Of a stretch of DNA of 38,894 nt, positions 1-7,253 are shown piece after piece. The position numbers and the translations under genes are program-made. This stretch comes from Prevotellamassilia timonensis. Its GTDB lineage: Bacteria; Bacteroidota; Bacteroidia; Bacteroidales; Bacteroidaceae. Numbering within the stretch: position 1 is the first letter of the stretch; each line of letters begins with the position of its first letter. The stretch lies in contig NZ_JADYUH010000017.1 of the NCBI RefSeq assembly GCF_021531665.1, forward strand, positions 1 through 38,894. The letters are read 5' to 3'. The notes under the pieces are model-generated. The model searched no databases and was not told where the DNA came from. It was given only the letters and a program-made list of their open reading frames with translations.

Positions 1-101
1 CAACAGACGATGCCAGAATCAAACTCAAACATTTGTATCCTATTGTCACTTTTTAGACTTTACAGACTACTAGGAAAAATTAGGAGCGCACCCGGTTAAA
101 A

Positions 102-248
102 TTTGCCTTCTTCAAATTTTTATTTCCCTTCCTCAAATTTTAATTTGCCTTCCTCAAATTTTAATTTGCCTTCTTCAAATTTTTATTTCCCTTCCTCAAA
201 TTTTTATTTCCCTTCCTCAAATTTTTCTTTGCCTTCCTCAAATTTTAC
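102..248. repeat. 21-bp tandem array, 7 copies
   Basis: Seven head-to-tail copies of a 21-bp unit, approximately TTTGCCTTCCTCAAATTTTAA. The G/C at unit position 4 recurs at exactly 21-bp steps (105, 126, 147, 168, 189, 210, 231). Units differ at a few positions (G/C at position 4, C/T in CTTC(C/T)TC, A/T near the end). Each copy carries an AAATTTT tract, so the tracts are spaced two helical turns apart, which is expected to favour intrinsic curvature. The array is bracketed by an inverted pair, TAGGAGCGCA at 81-90 and TGCGCTCCTA at 254-263. No protein is encoded. Confidence 0.9.
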
Positions 249-270
249 TTAGATGCGCTCCTAAGTAAAA
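243..270. other. perfect 10-bp hairpin ending the 21-bp array
   Basis: TTTTACTTAG (243-252) and CTAAGTAAAA (261-270) are perfect reverse complements around an 8-base loop. The hairpin sits at the edge of the tandem array. It has no adjacent gene, so a terminator role is possible but not shown. Confidence 0.6.
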
Positions 271-418
271 CTGCGCGCCGTTGCAATGTAGGGTTTGCGC
301 TCGCATTCGTGTAGGGTTTGCGCGCTTCAATGTATAGTTCAATGTATAGTTTGTGTAGGGTTAGGAGCACAAACCATACATTTCACAACGCACGGATAAT
401 CAGCGGAATGCAGGACAA
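271..418. repeat. short dispersed words in the intergenic island
   Basis: No gene is seen here. GTAGGGTTTGCGC occurs twice (288-300 and 311-323), and CAATGTATAGTT occurs twice in a row nearby. A TTAGGAGCAC word at 361-370 echoes the TAGGAGCGCA flank of the 21-bp array. This is low-complexity repeat-island DNA. Confidence 0.6.
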
Positions 419-475
419 ATGTAGGGTTTTGTGTATAGTTTGCAGAGTTTTTTCTTTCCCTTTAATTTATGAATA
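419..475 (+). repeat. shared intergenic block, copy 1
   Basis: A ~57-bp block beginning ATGTAGGGTTTTGTGTATAG and continuing TTGCAGAGTTTTTT..CCCTTTAATTTATGAATAG. A second copy lies at 19605-19659 and differs by a few substitutions and short indels. Both copies are downstream of a tandem array in an intergenic island. No coding potential is evident. Confidence 0.75.
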
Positions 476-504
476 GTGCAGGGTTAAAGGTTTGTTCAAA
501 ATTA

Positions 505-563
505 TACGCAATAAGGAGCGTTCAAAAAGAAAGTGATTCCTTTTGAACGCTCCTTATTGCGTA
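505..563. repeat. 23-bp-arm palindrome downstream of mdh
   Basis: TACGCAATAAGGAGCGTTCAAAA (505-527) is perfectly complementary to 541-563 around a 13-base loop. The core TTTTGAACGcTCCTTAT also occurs inside the MITE-like elements at 2634-2708, 6793-6982, 37241-37318 and 38010-38200, so it may be a relative. It lies just past the mdh stop codon and could also act as a transcription end, though no clear U-run follows. Confidence 0.6.
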
Positions 564-592
564 GATAATTAAACGACCTTTAGGTTGTTGTC

Positions 593-1594
593 TTATTTCA
601 AGTTCGGGTTGATTTCTCCCCACTTGGAGATTTCGGGAACAATCTGCAGCGTGACGAGTTCATCGCGCATCTTGCAGAGGTGTTCGTAGCTGGCATCGAG
701 TGCCGCCATCTCTTCAGGCGTTCCTTCCGGCATTTTGTAGGTGCAACCGTTTTCGTCGAGCGTGGTGTCCATCGCCATCATGATGTGGTTGTATTTGTCG
801 TTGGAAACGTAAGTTCCTGCGGGCCATTGGAATTTTTCGCCTCCCATGACGGAGCGAATCATTTCCACGGAGCAGTAAGCGGGGCTTTGCCAGGAGCTGC
901 GTCCGCGCAGTTCAATGATTTTTGCACCTCCCTGCACGACATCGTGACGAAGTTTTTCCCAGTCTTCCTGAGTGAATTCGGGGGTACCGATGAGGTCGCT
1001 GAGTGCTTTGCCAGCCACCATCACCTTGCTTCCGAAGACTGCCATGGCTTCGCCGTGACCGCCGTAGGTGCGGCAGCCGGTGATTTCGCTGCTCTTCACG
1101 CCAAATTTCTTGGTGAGTTCGCTGCGAAGGCGAGTGGAGTCAAGTGCGGCGAGTGTGGTTACCTGAGAAGGTTTCAGCCCAGAGTAGAGCAGAGTGACGA
1201 GTCCGGTGAGGTCAGCGGGGTTGAAGATGACAACCACGTGCTTCACGTCGGGGCAGTACTGTTTGATGTTCTTTCCCAAGTCCTCGGCGATTTTGCAGTT
1301 TCCTGCGAGCAGGTCTTCGCGTGTCATGCCTGCCTTGCGGGGCGCGCCGCCGGAGGAGATGATGTATTTTGCATCTTTGAAAGCCTCAGCCACGTCAGTG
1401 GTGGCGGTGAGGTTCACACCGTCATAGCCGCAGTGGAACATTTCTTCCATCACGCCTTCCATGCCCGGAGCATAGACGTCATAGAGGCACACATTCGGGG
1501 TGAGTTGCATGGTGAGAGCGGTCTGAACCATCGTGGAACCGATGGCGCCGCCGGCACCTACGATAACCAATTTGTCTTCTGTAAGAAAAGCCAT
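593..1594 (-). CDS. mdh: malate dehydrogenase (NAD-dependent)
   Basis: A 333-aa cytoplasmic oxidoreductase of the lactate/malate dehydrogenase superfamily that interconverts malate and oxaloacetate in central carbon metabolism and the fermentative succinate route. The N-terminal Rossmann fold shows GAGGAIG (residues 13-19). The mobile-loop arginines are in GGAPRKAGMTRED (R86, R92), the D152/R155 pair is in ALDSTRLR, and the catalytic histidine is in YGGHGE (H180). The start at 1594 (MAFLTEDK) is chosen because the 21 residues upstream are unlike the family and the fold begins at once from it. Length is usual for the family. A TACTTTTG-type promoter lies ~100 bp upstream, divergent from the FKBP genes. 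It appears to be a single-gene unit. Confidence 0.95.
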   Translation of the reverse strand: MAFLTEDKLVIVGAGGAIGSTMVQTALTMQLTPNVCLYDVYAPGMEGVMEEMFHCGYDGVNLTATTDVAEAFKDAKYIISSGGAPRKAGMTREDLLAGNCKIAEDLGKNIKQYCPDVKHVVVIFNPADLTGLVTLLYSGLKPSQVTTLAALDSTRLRSELTKKFGVKSSEITGCRTYGGHGEAMAVFGSKVMVAGKALSDLIGTPEFTQEDWEKLRHDVVQGGAKIIELRGRSSWQSPAYCSVEMIRSVMGGEKFQWPAGTYVSNDKYNHIMMAMDTTLDENGCTYKMPEGTPEEMAALDASYEHLCKMRDELVTLQIVPEISKWGEINPNLK

Positions 1595-1690
1595 TTCTGA
1601 TAGAGGTTTATAAATAGAATAGATATGTGAATTCAAGAGACAGGGGAACGAGCACAAACGTCAAACGGCTGTGCCGTCCCGGATTTGCTG

Positions 1691-1698
1691 CAAAAGTA
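1691..1698 (-). promoter_or_regulatory. candidate -7 box for mdh
   Basis: CAAAAGTA on the plus strand reads TACTTTTG on the minus strand, matching the Bacteroidetes -7 consensus TAnnTTTG. No matching -33 TTTG is seen at the right spacing. The predicted mdh leader is roughly 90 bases. Confidence 0.5.
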
Positions 1699-1810
1699 CA
1701 AAACATAAGTTTTATCCGTGGGAAGAGAGTGTTAAAATTGCTTTTTCTCCGGCGTGCGACTTTGTGCGACCTCTCAAGAAGTTGGAAAAACTTGAGGGAT
1801 GCTCGCCATT

Positions 1811-1831
1811 CCATAATTTACAGAACACCCC
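1811..1831 (+). repeat. solo right end of the MITE-like family
   Basis: CATAATTTACAGAACACCCC closely matches the right end of the complete elements (CGTAATTTATAGAACACCCC). No convincing left end is present nearby, so this looks like a decayed or partial copy in the mdh/FKBP intergenic region. Confidence 0.45.
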
Positions 1832-1902
1832 TCAAGAACTCGCAAAGTTTTACCTTCTTCACAGAAAATCAGTGAAACACAGACCCCATACGGATTTTTT
1901 TG

Positions 1903-1910
1903 TACTTTTG
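1903..1910 (+). promoter_or_regulatory. candidate -7 box for the FKBP cluster
   Basis: TACTTTTG fits TAnnTTTG and lies ~130 bp before the FKBP start at 2040. No -33 TTTG is visible at standard spacing. Confidence 0.5.
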
Positions 1911-2039
1911 CAGGCTGTTAAGCGGTGTGCCCGAGGGGCAGGCAGAATCCATCACACGCGCCTCCTCCTTTCACGCTCCCGCTTCTCAACTCCCATCACT
2001 TCGCGAAACCTCGCAAAAGAATCATCAAACAACACATAC

Positions 2040-2624
2040 ATGGAAAAACTCAGTTATGCACTTGGCATGATCATCGGACAGAATCTGAAGAACATGGGCG
2101 TTGCCGACCTTCGCAACGAACGCTTTGCCAAAGCAGTGGAAGACGTGATCAAAGGAAACGCACCCGAAATGACCGGTGCAGAAGCCAACAAACTTGTCAG
2201 CGAATTCATGCAGAAAGAAGAGGCACGTGCCGGTGAGGCAGTGCGCACTGCGGGAGAGAACTTCCTCAAAGAGAACGCCGGAAAAGAAGGCGTGGTCGTG
2301 CTCCCCAGCGGTCTGCAATACAAGGTGCTGACCGAAGGAAAGGGCAAAAAGCCCAAAGCCACGGACCAGGTGAAATGCCACTACGAGGGCACACTCATCG
2401 ACGGCACGGTCTTCGACAGCAGTTACCGCCGCGGCGAACCCGCCGTCTTCCCCCTCAACGGCGTGATTGCCGGATGGACAGAAGGCGTGCAACTCATGGG
2501 AGAAGGCGCCAAATTCCGCTTCTTCATCCCCTACCAACTCGCCTACGGCACACGAGGCGCCGGACAGAGCATCCCGCCCTACGCAGCACTCATCTTTGAC
2601 GTCGAACTCATCGAGGTGCTCTAA
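2040..2624 (+). CDS. FKBP-type peptidyl-prolyl isomerase, cytoplasmic
   Basis: A 194-aa two-part FKBP: an N-terminal helical dimerisation-type region (about residues 1-90, starting MEKLSYALGMIIGQNLK) and a C-terminal FKBP domain (about 100-194). It accelerates cis-trans isomerisation of Xaa-Pro bonds and probably acts as a folding chaperone. Active-site residues are intact: YEGTLIDGTVFDSSY, the Phe in AVFPL, GVIAGW, AYGTRG, IPPY and the terminal LIFDVELIEV. No signal peptide is present, so it should be cytoplasmic, like E. coli FklB. The frame stays open upstream to 1671, but that part crosses the predicted promoter and reads as low-quality protein, so 2040 is chosen. It is the first of three adjacent FKBP genes. 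Confidence 0.93.
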   Translation: MEKLSYALGMIIGQNLKNMGVADLRNERFAKAVEDVIKGNAPEMTGAEANKLVSEFMQKEEARAGEAVRTAGENFLKENAGKEGVVVLPSGLQYKVLTEGKGKKPKATDQVKCHYEGTLIDGTVFDSSYRRGEPAVFPLNGVIAGWTEGVQLMGEGAKFRFFIPYQLAYGTRGAGQSIPPYAALIFDVELIEVL

Positions 2625-2633
2625 ATCCTATAA

Positions 2634-2708
2634 GGCGTGTTCTAAAAATTAGGCTGAAAACGTGAGCACTTTCTTTTGAACGCACCTTATTAAATCATAG
2701 AACACCCC
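2634..2708 (+). mobile_element. short MITE-like element between FKBP genes
   Basis: A 75-bp copy with left end GGCGTGTTCTAAAAATTAGG (one base off the family's GGGGTGTTCT) and right end ATAGAACACCCC. The interior retains GCACTTTCTTTTGAACG and CCTTAT. It lacks the ~110-bp central palindrome of the full-length copies. The target duplication is unclear. It lies between the first and second FKBP genes, ending 36 bp before the next start codon. Confidence 0.7.
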
Positions 2709-2744
2709 ATTATTTATAGAATACTTCTAAAAACCCAAACAATA

Positions 2745-3605
2745 ATGAAAAAATCAATCTTTGCGGTACTCGTTGCCGCCACCGCCATGCTGAGTTCCTG
2801 CCACAACGGAACTCCGAAAGCAAACTTGAAGACTGAAATCGACACCATCAGCTACGAACTCGGCATCGCCATGTCTCCCGGCGAACAACTCGTGGGCTAC
2901 CTCACCCAAGCCGGAAGCGACTCCGCCTACGTGGACGAATTCCTCAAAGGATTCAGTGAAGGAATGAAGGTCGGAGACAACAAAAAGAAAATGGCATACT
3001 ACATCGGCGTCATGCAAGGACTCCAAAGCAAAATGCAAATGCCGCAACTCGAAAGCCAAATCTTCTCCGGCGACAGCACCAAGAAAGTCAACATGAAGAA
3101 CTTCATCTCAGGCTACACGGCTCTCGTCAAACACAAAACCGCACTCAAAATCGACGGAAAACTCGTGGACCGCGAAGAAGCCAACAAGCACATCATGGCG
3201 TACATCTACGGGAAGCAGAAGACTGCATCCGCTGAGTTCATGGCAGCCAAAGGAAAAGAAGCAGGCGTGCAGAAACTTGAAAAGGGCGTGCTCTACAAAG
3301 TCATCGAAAACTCCAACTCCACCGAACGCGCCACAGTCAACGACAGCGTGGTCGTGAAATATGAAGGTACACTTACCGCCGGTCAGGTTTTCGACACCTC
3401 CGCCAACCAACCCGACGGCGTGGCTACACTCAGCCTCAAGAACGTCATCGAAGGCTGGAAGATTGCTCTTCCCCAGATGCCCGTCGGCGCTACTTGGGAA
3501 ATCTATATCCCCTACGACCTCGCCTACGGTGAACAGGGAACCGGTCCCATTCCTCCCTACTCCGCACTGACCTTCAAAATCACACTGGTCAAAATCGTTA
3601 AATAA
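2745..3605 (+). CDS. FKBP-type peptidyl-prolyl isomerase, lipoprotein
   Basis: A 286-aa FKBP with a lipoprotein signal: MKKSIFAVLVAATAMLSSC, where LSSC is the lipobox and C19 the predicted lipidated cysteine. It should be anchored in a membrane facing the periplasm or the surface. Residues ~30-170 form the FKBP N-terminal dimerisation-type region and ~185-286 the isomerase domain (VVKYEGTLTAGQVFDTS, NVIEGW, YDLAYGEQGTG, IPPY). The position equivalent to the pocket Phe before the VI..W motif is Leu here (ATLSL), so substrate preference may differ. It is preceded by a MITE-like element and followed after 28 bp by a third FKBP gene. Confidence 0.92.
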   Translation: MKKSIFAVLVAATAMLSSCHNGTPKANLKTEIDTISYELGIAMSPGEQLVGYLTQAGSDSAYVDEFLKGFSEGMKVGDNKKKMAYYIGVMQGLQSKMQMPQLESQIFSGDSTKKVNMKNFISGYTALVKHKTALKIDGKLVDREEANKHIMAYIYGKQKTASAEFMAAKGKEAGVQKLEKGVLYKVIENSNSTERATVNDSVVVKYEGTLTAGQVFDTSANQPDGVATLSLKNVIEGWKIALPQMPVGATWEIYIPYDLAYGEQGTGPIPPYSALTFKITLVKIVK

Positions 3606-3633
3606 AAGTGATTCCCCAATCAAACTCTGAATC

Positions 3634-4551
3634 ATGAAACTCAAACTCTTTTTCGTTCTCGCCCTGGCAGCAGCCGTCTGTCTGCCCGCCAACGCACAGA
3701 AGAAAGCAAAGAAAACAAAGGCTAAGACTGCCACCACCGCAGTGGAGACACCTGCCGCTCCTTCCATCAAACCCGTGGATGGAAAAACCTTCTCCGAAGC
3801 ACTCGGCATCGCACAAAGCGAATCACTCAAACAGTATCTCACCAGCCGCGAAAACATTGACGCCGCACACCTCGCGGAAGCGATGAAAGGAATGACGGCA
3901 GAGATTTCCGATGAGGAACGCGCCAAAGCCCTCGCCTACGCTGCCGGACTCCGCATCGCACAAATCAACAAACAAAACCTCCCCTACTTCAACAAGCAGG
4001 CTGCCGGAAGCATGGACACCACCTACGTCGATGTCAACACCTTCCAAAACGCACTTTCCAAAGCCGTCCTCGGAGAAACCTGCACCATGACCGCTGACAG
4101 CGCCATGAAAGTCGTGGAAAACCAAATAAAATATCAGCAGGAAATCTATAAGGCACGAAACCTTGACTGGCTCGCACAAAACGCCAAACTCAAAGGCGTG
4201 CAGAGACTGGCAGACGGACTGCAATATCGCATCCTCACCGAAGGAACAGGTCCCGTGGCGGACGACAGCACCGAAGTGGAGGTGCACTATGAAGGCTCAC
4301 TCATCGACGGAACGGTCTTTGACTCTTCCTACAAACGCAACAAGCCTTCCACCTTCCGTCCCGACCAAGTCATCAAAGGCTGGCGCGAGGCACTCAAGAT
4401 GATGCCCGAAGGCTCCGTCTGGAACCTCTACATCCCCTACGACCTCGCTTATGGCGAACGCGGACAGGGCGAAAAGATTCCCGGCTTCTCCACCCTCATC
4501 TTCAAAGTGGAGGTGCTCAAGGTGAAGAAAGAACCCGCCAAAACAAACTGA
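3634..4551 (+). CDS. FKBP-type peptidyl-prolyl isomerase, periplasmic
   Basis: A 305-aa exported FKBP. A Sec signal (MKLKLFFVLALAAAVCLPANA, cleavage before QKKAKK) is followed by a Lys/Thr/Ala-rich linker, an N-terminal helical dimerisation-type region (about 60-190) and a C-terminal FKBP domain (about 205-300). Pocket motifs are VHYEGSLIDGTVFDSSY, STFRPDQVIKGW and YDLAYGERGQG. The usual IPPY is replaced by IPGF. It probably assists folding of exported proteins. It is the last gene of the cluster and a strong terminator follows at 4597-4640. Confidence 0.92.
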   Translation: MKLKLFFVLALAAAVCLPANAQKKAKKTKAKTATTAVETPAAPSIKPVDGKTFSEALGIAQSESLKQYLTSRENIDAAHLAEAMKGMTAEISDEERAKALAYAAGLRIAQINKQNLPYFNKQAAGSMDTTYVDVNTFQNALSKAVLGETCTMTADSAMKVVENQIKYQQEIYKARNLDWLAQNAKLKGVQRLADGLQYRILTEGTGPVADDSTEVEVHYEGSLIDGTVFDSSYKRNKPSTFRPDQVIKGWREALKMMPEGSVWNLYIPYDLAYGERGQGEKIPGFSTLIFKVEVLKVKKEPAKTN

Positions 4552-4596
4552 CCCTTACGCTCGTCTGTTCGGAAACCGAACCCACGAAGCACCATA

Positions 4597-4640
4597 AACA
4601 CAGCTGCGCAGGACCACAAGATCCTGCGCAGCTGTGTTTT
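4597..4640 (+). terminator. intrinsic terminator after the FKBP cluster
   Basis: A perfect 16-bp stem (ACACAGCTGCGCAGGA, 4597-4612, with 4621-4636) and an 8-base loop, followed by a T-run. It lies between convergent genes and may also stop fcl transcripts from the other side, where only a weak U-run (TTTATGG) is present. Confidence 0.9.
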
Positions 4641-4687
4641 TATTGCTGTCCGGAGAAAGCCGGGAGGCGAAGATTTCTGTTTTTCTT

Positions 4688-5629
4688 TCAACGTTCCGCA
4701 CGCATCGGATTCTGGAGAAAGTCATCGTAGGCGAGGCGGATACCCGTTTCGAGCGGGGTGCGTGCTTCCCATCCGAGGGCGCGTGCCTTTGAGACATCCA
4801 GCAGTTTGCGCGGCGTGCCGTTCGGCTTTGATGTGTCCCAGCGGATTTCTCCTTCATATCCCACAATCCTCGCCACAAGGCGCGTGAGTTCGGCAATGGA
4901 AAGTTCAAGTCCCGTGCCGGCGTTCACCGTTTCGTTGCCGCTGTAGTGGTTCATGAGAAAGACGCAGAGGTTCGCCAAGTCGTCCACATAGAGGAACTCG
5001 CGGAGCGGACTGCCATCGCCCCAGCAGGTGACGAAGGGCAGCTGTGCGACTTTTGCCTCGTGGAAGCGGCGGATGAGTGCGGGCAACACGTGACTGTGTG
5101 TCGGATGGTAGTTGTCGTTGGGACCGTAGAGATTGGTCGGCATCACGCTGATGAAGTCCGTGCCATACTGGCGGTTCAGGAACTCGCAATATTTCAATCC
5201 CGAAATCTTTGCCAGCGCATACGCCTCGTTCGTTTTCTCCAATTCGGAGGTGAGCAGACAGTCCTCTTTCATCGGCTGCGGGGCGAGGCGAGGATAGATG
5301 CACGACGAACCGAGGAACTCCAGTTTTCGACACCCGTTTCGCCACGCAGCGTGAATGACGTTCATCTCCAGCATCATGTTTTCATACATAAAGTCCGCGA
5401 GGGCACTCTGGTTTGCCACAATGCCTCCCACCTTGGCGGCGGCGAGGAAAACATATTCCGGCTTTTCTTGGGCGAAGAAAGCCTCCACTTCAGTCTGACG
5501 CGTCAGATCAAGTTCGGCGTGGGTGCGGGTGAGGATGTGGGTGTAGCCCTGCCGCTGCAATTCCCGCACAATGGCAGAGCCCACCATGCCTCGGTGTCCT
5601 GCCACAAAGATTTTAGAGTCTGCTTGCAT
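4688..5629 (-). CDS. fcl: GDP-L-fucose synthase
   Basis: A 313-aa short-chain dehydrogenase/reductase that converts GDP-4-keto-6-deoxymannose to GDP-L-fucose by epimerisation and NADPH reduction. The N-terminal nucleotide motif is GHRGMVG (residues 11-17), the catalytic set is GSSCIYP (S109, C110) and YALAK (Y137, K141), and the substrate loop includes LYGPNDNYHP. Length matches the family. It lies 62 bp downstream of gmd in the same direction, so the pair forms the complete de novo GDP-fucose pathway from GDP-mannose. The start codon overlaps one copy of a 16-bp direct repeat (5628-5643 and 5652-5667). Confidence 0.95.
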   Translation of the reverse strand: MQADSKIFVAGHRGMVGSAIVRELQRQGYTHILTRTHAELDLTRQTEVEAFFAQEKPEYVFLAAAKVGGIVANQSALADFMYENMMLEMNVIHAAWRNGCRKLEFLGSSCIYPRLAPQPMKEDCLLTSELEKTNEAYALAKISGLKYCEFLNRQYGTDFISVMPTNLYGPNDNYHPTHSHVLPALIRRFHEAKVAQLPFVTCWGDGSPLREFLYVDDLANLCVFLMNHYSGNETVNAGTGLELSIAELTRLVARIVGYEGEIRWDTSKPNGTPRKLLDVSKARALGWEARTPLETGIRLAYDDFLQNPMRAER

Positions 5630-5691
5630 TGTCTTGAAATGAGAGAAGAAAATTGTCTTGAAATGAGTGAAAGATATTATGGAGCCGGGGA

Positions 5692-6780
5692 CTATTTCAC
5701 AATGCCTTTTTCAAGATATTCGGCAAGATTGGTGCGAATGTGGTCCGAGGCGCGCTCAAGTGCCACCTTTTCCATGTCGTGTTCCACCATGATGCGCACC
5801 AAGTCTTCAAAACTTGTCTTGCCGGGATTCCATCCGAGTTCCTTTTTTGCCTTGGAGGGGTCACCCCAGAGATTGACGACGTCCGTCGGGCGGTAGAAAT
5901 CGGGCGACACCTCCACAAGCACCTTGCCCGTTGCCTTATCAATGCCTCGCTCGTCAGCCCCTTCCCCTTGAAATTCCAATTCGATACCAGCATAGTGGAA
6001 CGCCAACTGACAGAACTCGCGAACGGAGTGCTGCTTGCCCGTGGCAATGACGAAGTCCTCGGGACGTTCGTGCTGCAGAATGAGCCACATGCACTCGACG
6101 TAGTCTTTGGCATAGCCCCAGTCTCGGAGCGAGGAGAGGTTTCCGAGATAGAGTTTCTCCTGCTTACCCTGCTTGATGCGGGCGGCAGCGAGGGTGATTT
6201 TTCGCGTGACGAAGGTCTCGCCTCGACGCTCACTTTCGTGATTGAAGAGGATGCCGGAGCAGCAGAACATGCCGTAGGCTTCGCGATATTCTCGAACAAT
6301 CCAGTAGCCATAGAGTTTCGCCACGGCGTAGGGACTGTAGGGGTGGAAAGGTGTCAGCTCGTTTTGCGGCACCTCCTCCACCTTGCCGTAGAGTTCGGAG
6401 GTTGAAGCCTGATAGATGCGGCAGGTGTCTGTCAGCCCGCACTGCCTCACCGCCTCCAACACGCGGAGCACACCCGTGGCATCGACATTGGCGGTGTATT
6501 CGGGCGAGTCAAACGAAACCTGCACATGGCTCTGCGCCGCGAGATTATAAATTTCGTCGGGACGCACCAAGGCGATGACCTTGATGAGACTCATGGAGTC
6601 GCCCATGTCTGCATAGTGAAGGTGAAAGTTCGCACGCCCTTCGAGGTGAGCAATGCGTTCGCGGAAATCCACGGAGGAGCGTCGGATGGTGCCATGCACC
6701 TCATAGCCTTTTTGAAGAAGAAACTCGGAGAGGAAGGAACCGTCCTGTCCCGTGATGCCTGTGATGAGTGCTTTTTTCAT
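5692..6780 (-). CDS. gmd: GDP-mannose 4,6-dehydratase
   Basis: A 362-aa cytoplasmic NADP-dependent SDR enzyme performing the first step of GDP-L-fucose synthesis. Motifs are GITGQDG (8-14), TIRRSS, the NLAAQSHV signature (79-86), STSELYG (126-132) and catalytic YAVAK (Y151, K155), with [13 protein letters not shown] as the substrate and tetramer region. The length is full. It is the first gene of a gmd-fcl pair. A complete MITE-like element (6793-6982) starts 13 bp upstream of the start codon, and the best -7 box is beyond it, so the gmd leader RNA probably contains the element. Confidence 0.96.
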   Translation of the reverse strand: MKKALITGITGQDGSFLSEFLLQKGYEVHGTIRRSSVDFRERIAHLEGRANFHLHYADMGDSMSLIKVIALVRPDEIYNLAAQSHVQVSFDSPEYTANVDATGVLRVLEAVRQCGLTDTCRIYQASTSELYGKVEEVPQNELTPFHPYSPYAVAKLYGYWIVREYREAYGMFCCSGILFNHESERRGETFVTRKITLAAARIKQGKQEKLYLGNLSSLRDWGYAKDYVECMWLILQHERPEDFVIATGKQHSVREFCQLAFHYAGIELEFQGEGADERGIDKATGKVLVEVSPDFYRPTDVVNLWGDPSKAKKELGWNPGKTSFEDLVRIMVEHDMEKVALERASDHIRTNLAEYLEKGIVK

Positions 6781-6792
6781 ATTAAATTTTTA

Positions 6793-6982
6793 GGGGTGTT
6801 CTAAAAATTAGGTTGAGTTGATTTTTAATTTCTTAGAGATGAACTTTTGTCAGTTGAGGAAGGAGCATAGCGGGCTATGTGACTGACGAAACTTACAAAA
6901 GGGCGCGTTAAGAAACGAAAAACGACCAAAACGTAAGCACTTTCTTTTGAACGTTCCTTATCCCGTAATTTATAGCCCCCCC
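6793..6982 (-). mobile_element. full-length MITE-like element upstream of gmd
   Basis: A 190-bp element nearly identical to that at 38010-38200. It has left end GGGGTGTTCTAAAAATTAGG, a degraded right end (TATAG then a C-run) and the 5-bp flanking duplication TTTTA (6788-6792 and 6983-6987). The interior is a nested palindrome: TTTCTTA..TAAGAAA, CTTTTGT..ACAAAAG, GTCAG..CTGAC, CATAG..CTATG. No open frame of note is present, so it would be non-autonomous. Strand is given relative to gmd, in whose leader it lies. Confidence 0.85.
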
Positions 6983-6994
6983 TTTTAATGAGCG

Positions 6995-7002
6995 CAAAAT
7001 TA
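6995..7002 (-). promoter_or_regulatory. candidate -7 box for gmd-fcl
   Basis: CAAAATTA on the plus strand reads TAATTTTG on the minus strand, a TAnnTTTG match. It is upstream of the MITE-like element, which would place the whole element in the leader transcript. No -33 element is seen. Confidence 0.45.
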
Positions 7003-7129
7003 CGCCTTATTTACAAGACGGCGCAAGAAAGCACAGGAAAAACTGCCGCCGATGTCACGGAACTGTCATTTAAGCGGTGCGCACTCAAAAATACTGTTAT
7101 CAAAAATTGGGGGGATAGTTTGTTTTATC

Positions 7130-7137
7130 TAATTTTG
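7130..7137 (+). promoter_or_regulatory. candidate -7 box for the GH95 gene
   Basis: TAATTTTG matches TAnnTTTG, 116 bp upstream of the GH95 start. TTGG at 7107-7110 is at about the right distance for a degenerate -33 element. The rest of 6983-7253 shows no gene. Confidence 0.5.
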
Positions 7138-7253
7138 CGGCGGAGCAGAATGCACTTACTTTCATTGATATACTTTTTCCGCACCGCTCCGCCGGCAACG
7201 CCGGTCTGTTTTCTGTCTCCGCGAGAACATATTTATTTCTAATACTTTTTTAC

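Larger units (their letters stand above)
1595..2039. other. divergent mdh/FKBP intergenic region
   Basis: This 445-bp stretch holds two divergent -7 boxes (1691-1698 minus, 1903-1910 plus) and a solo MITE end. The open frames crossing it, including an upstream extension of the FKBP gene from 1671, look non-coding. Confidence 0.6.

Noticed and set aside
102-248. Possible CRISPR array.
   Set aside because: Units are contiguous with no unique spacers, and no cas gene is present. The same applies to 19271-19400.
6988-7242. An 84-codon frame between gmd and the fucosidase gene.
   Set aside because: It runs through predicted promoters on both strands and has no domain-like composition.
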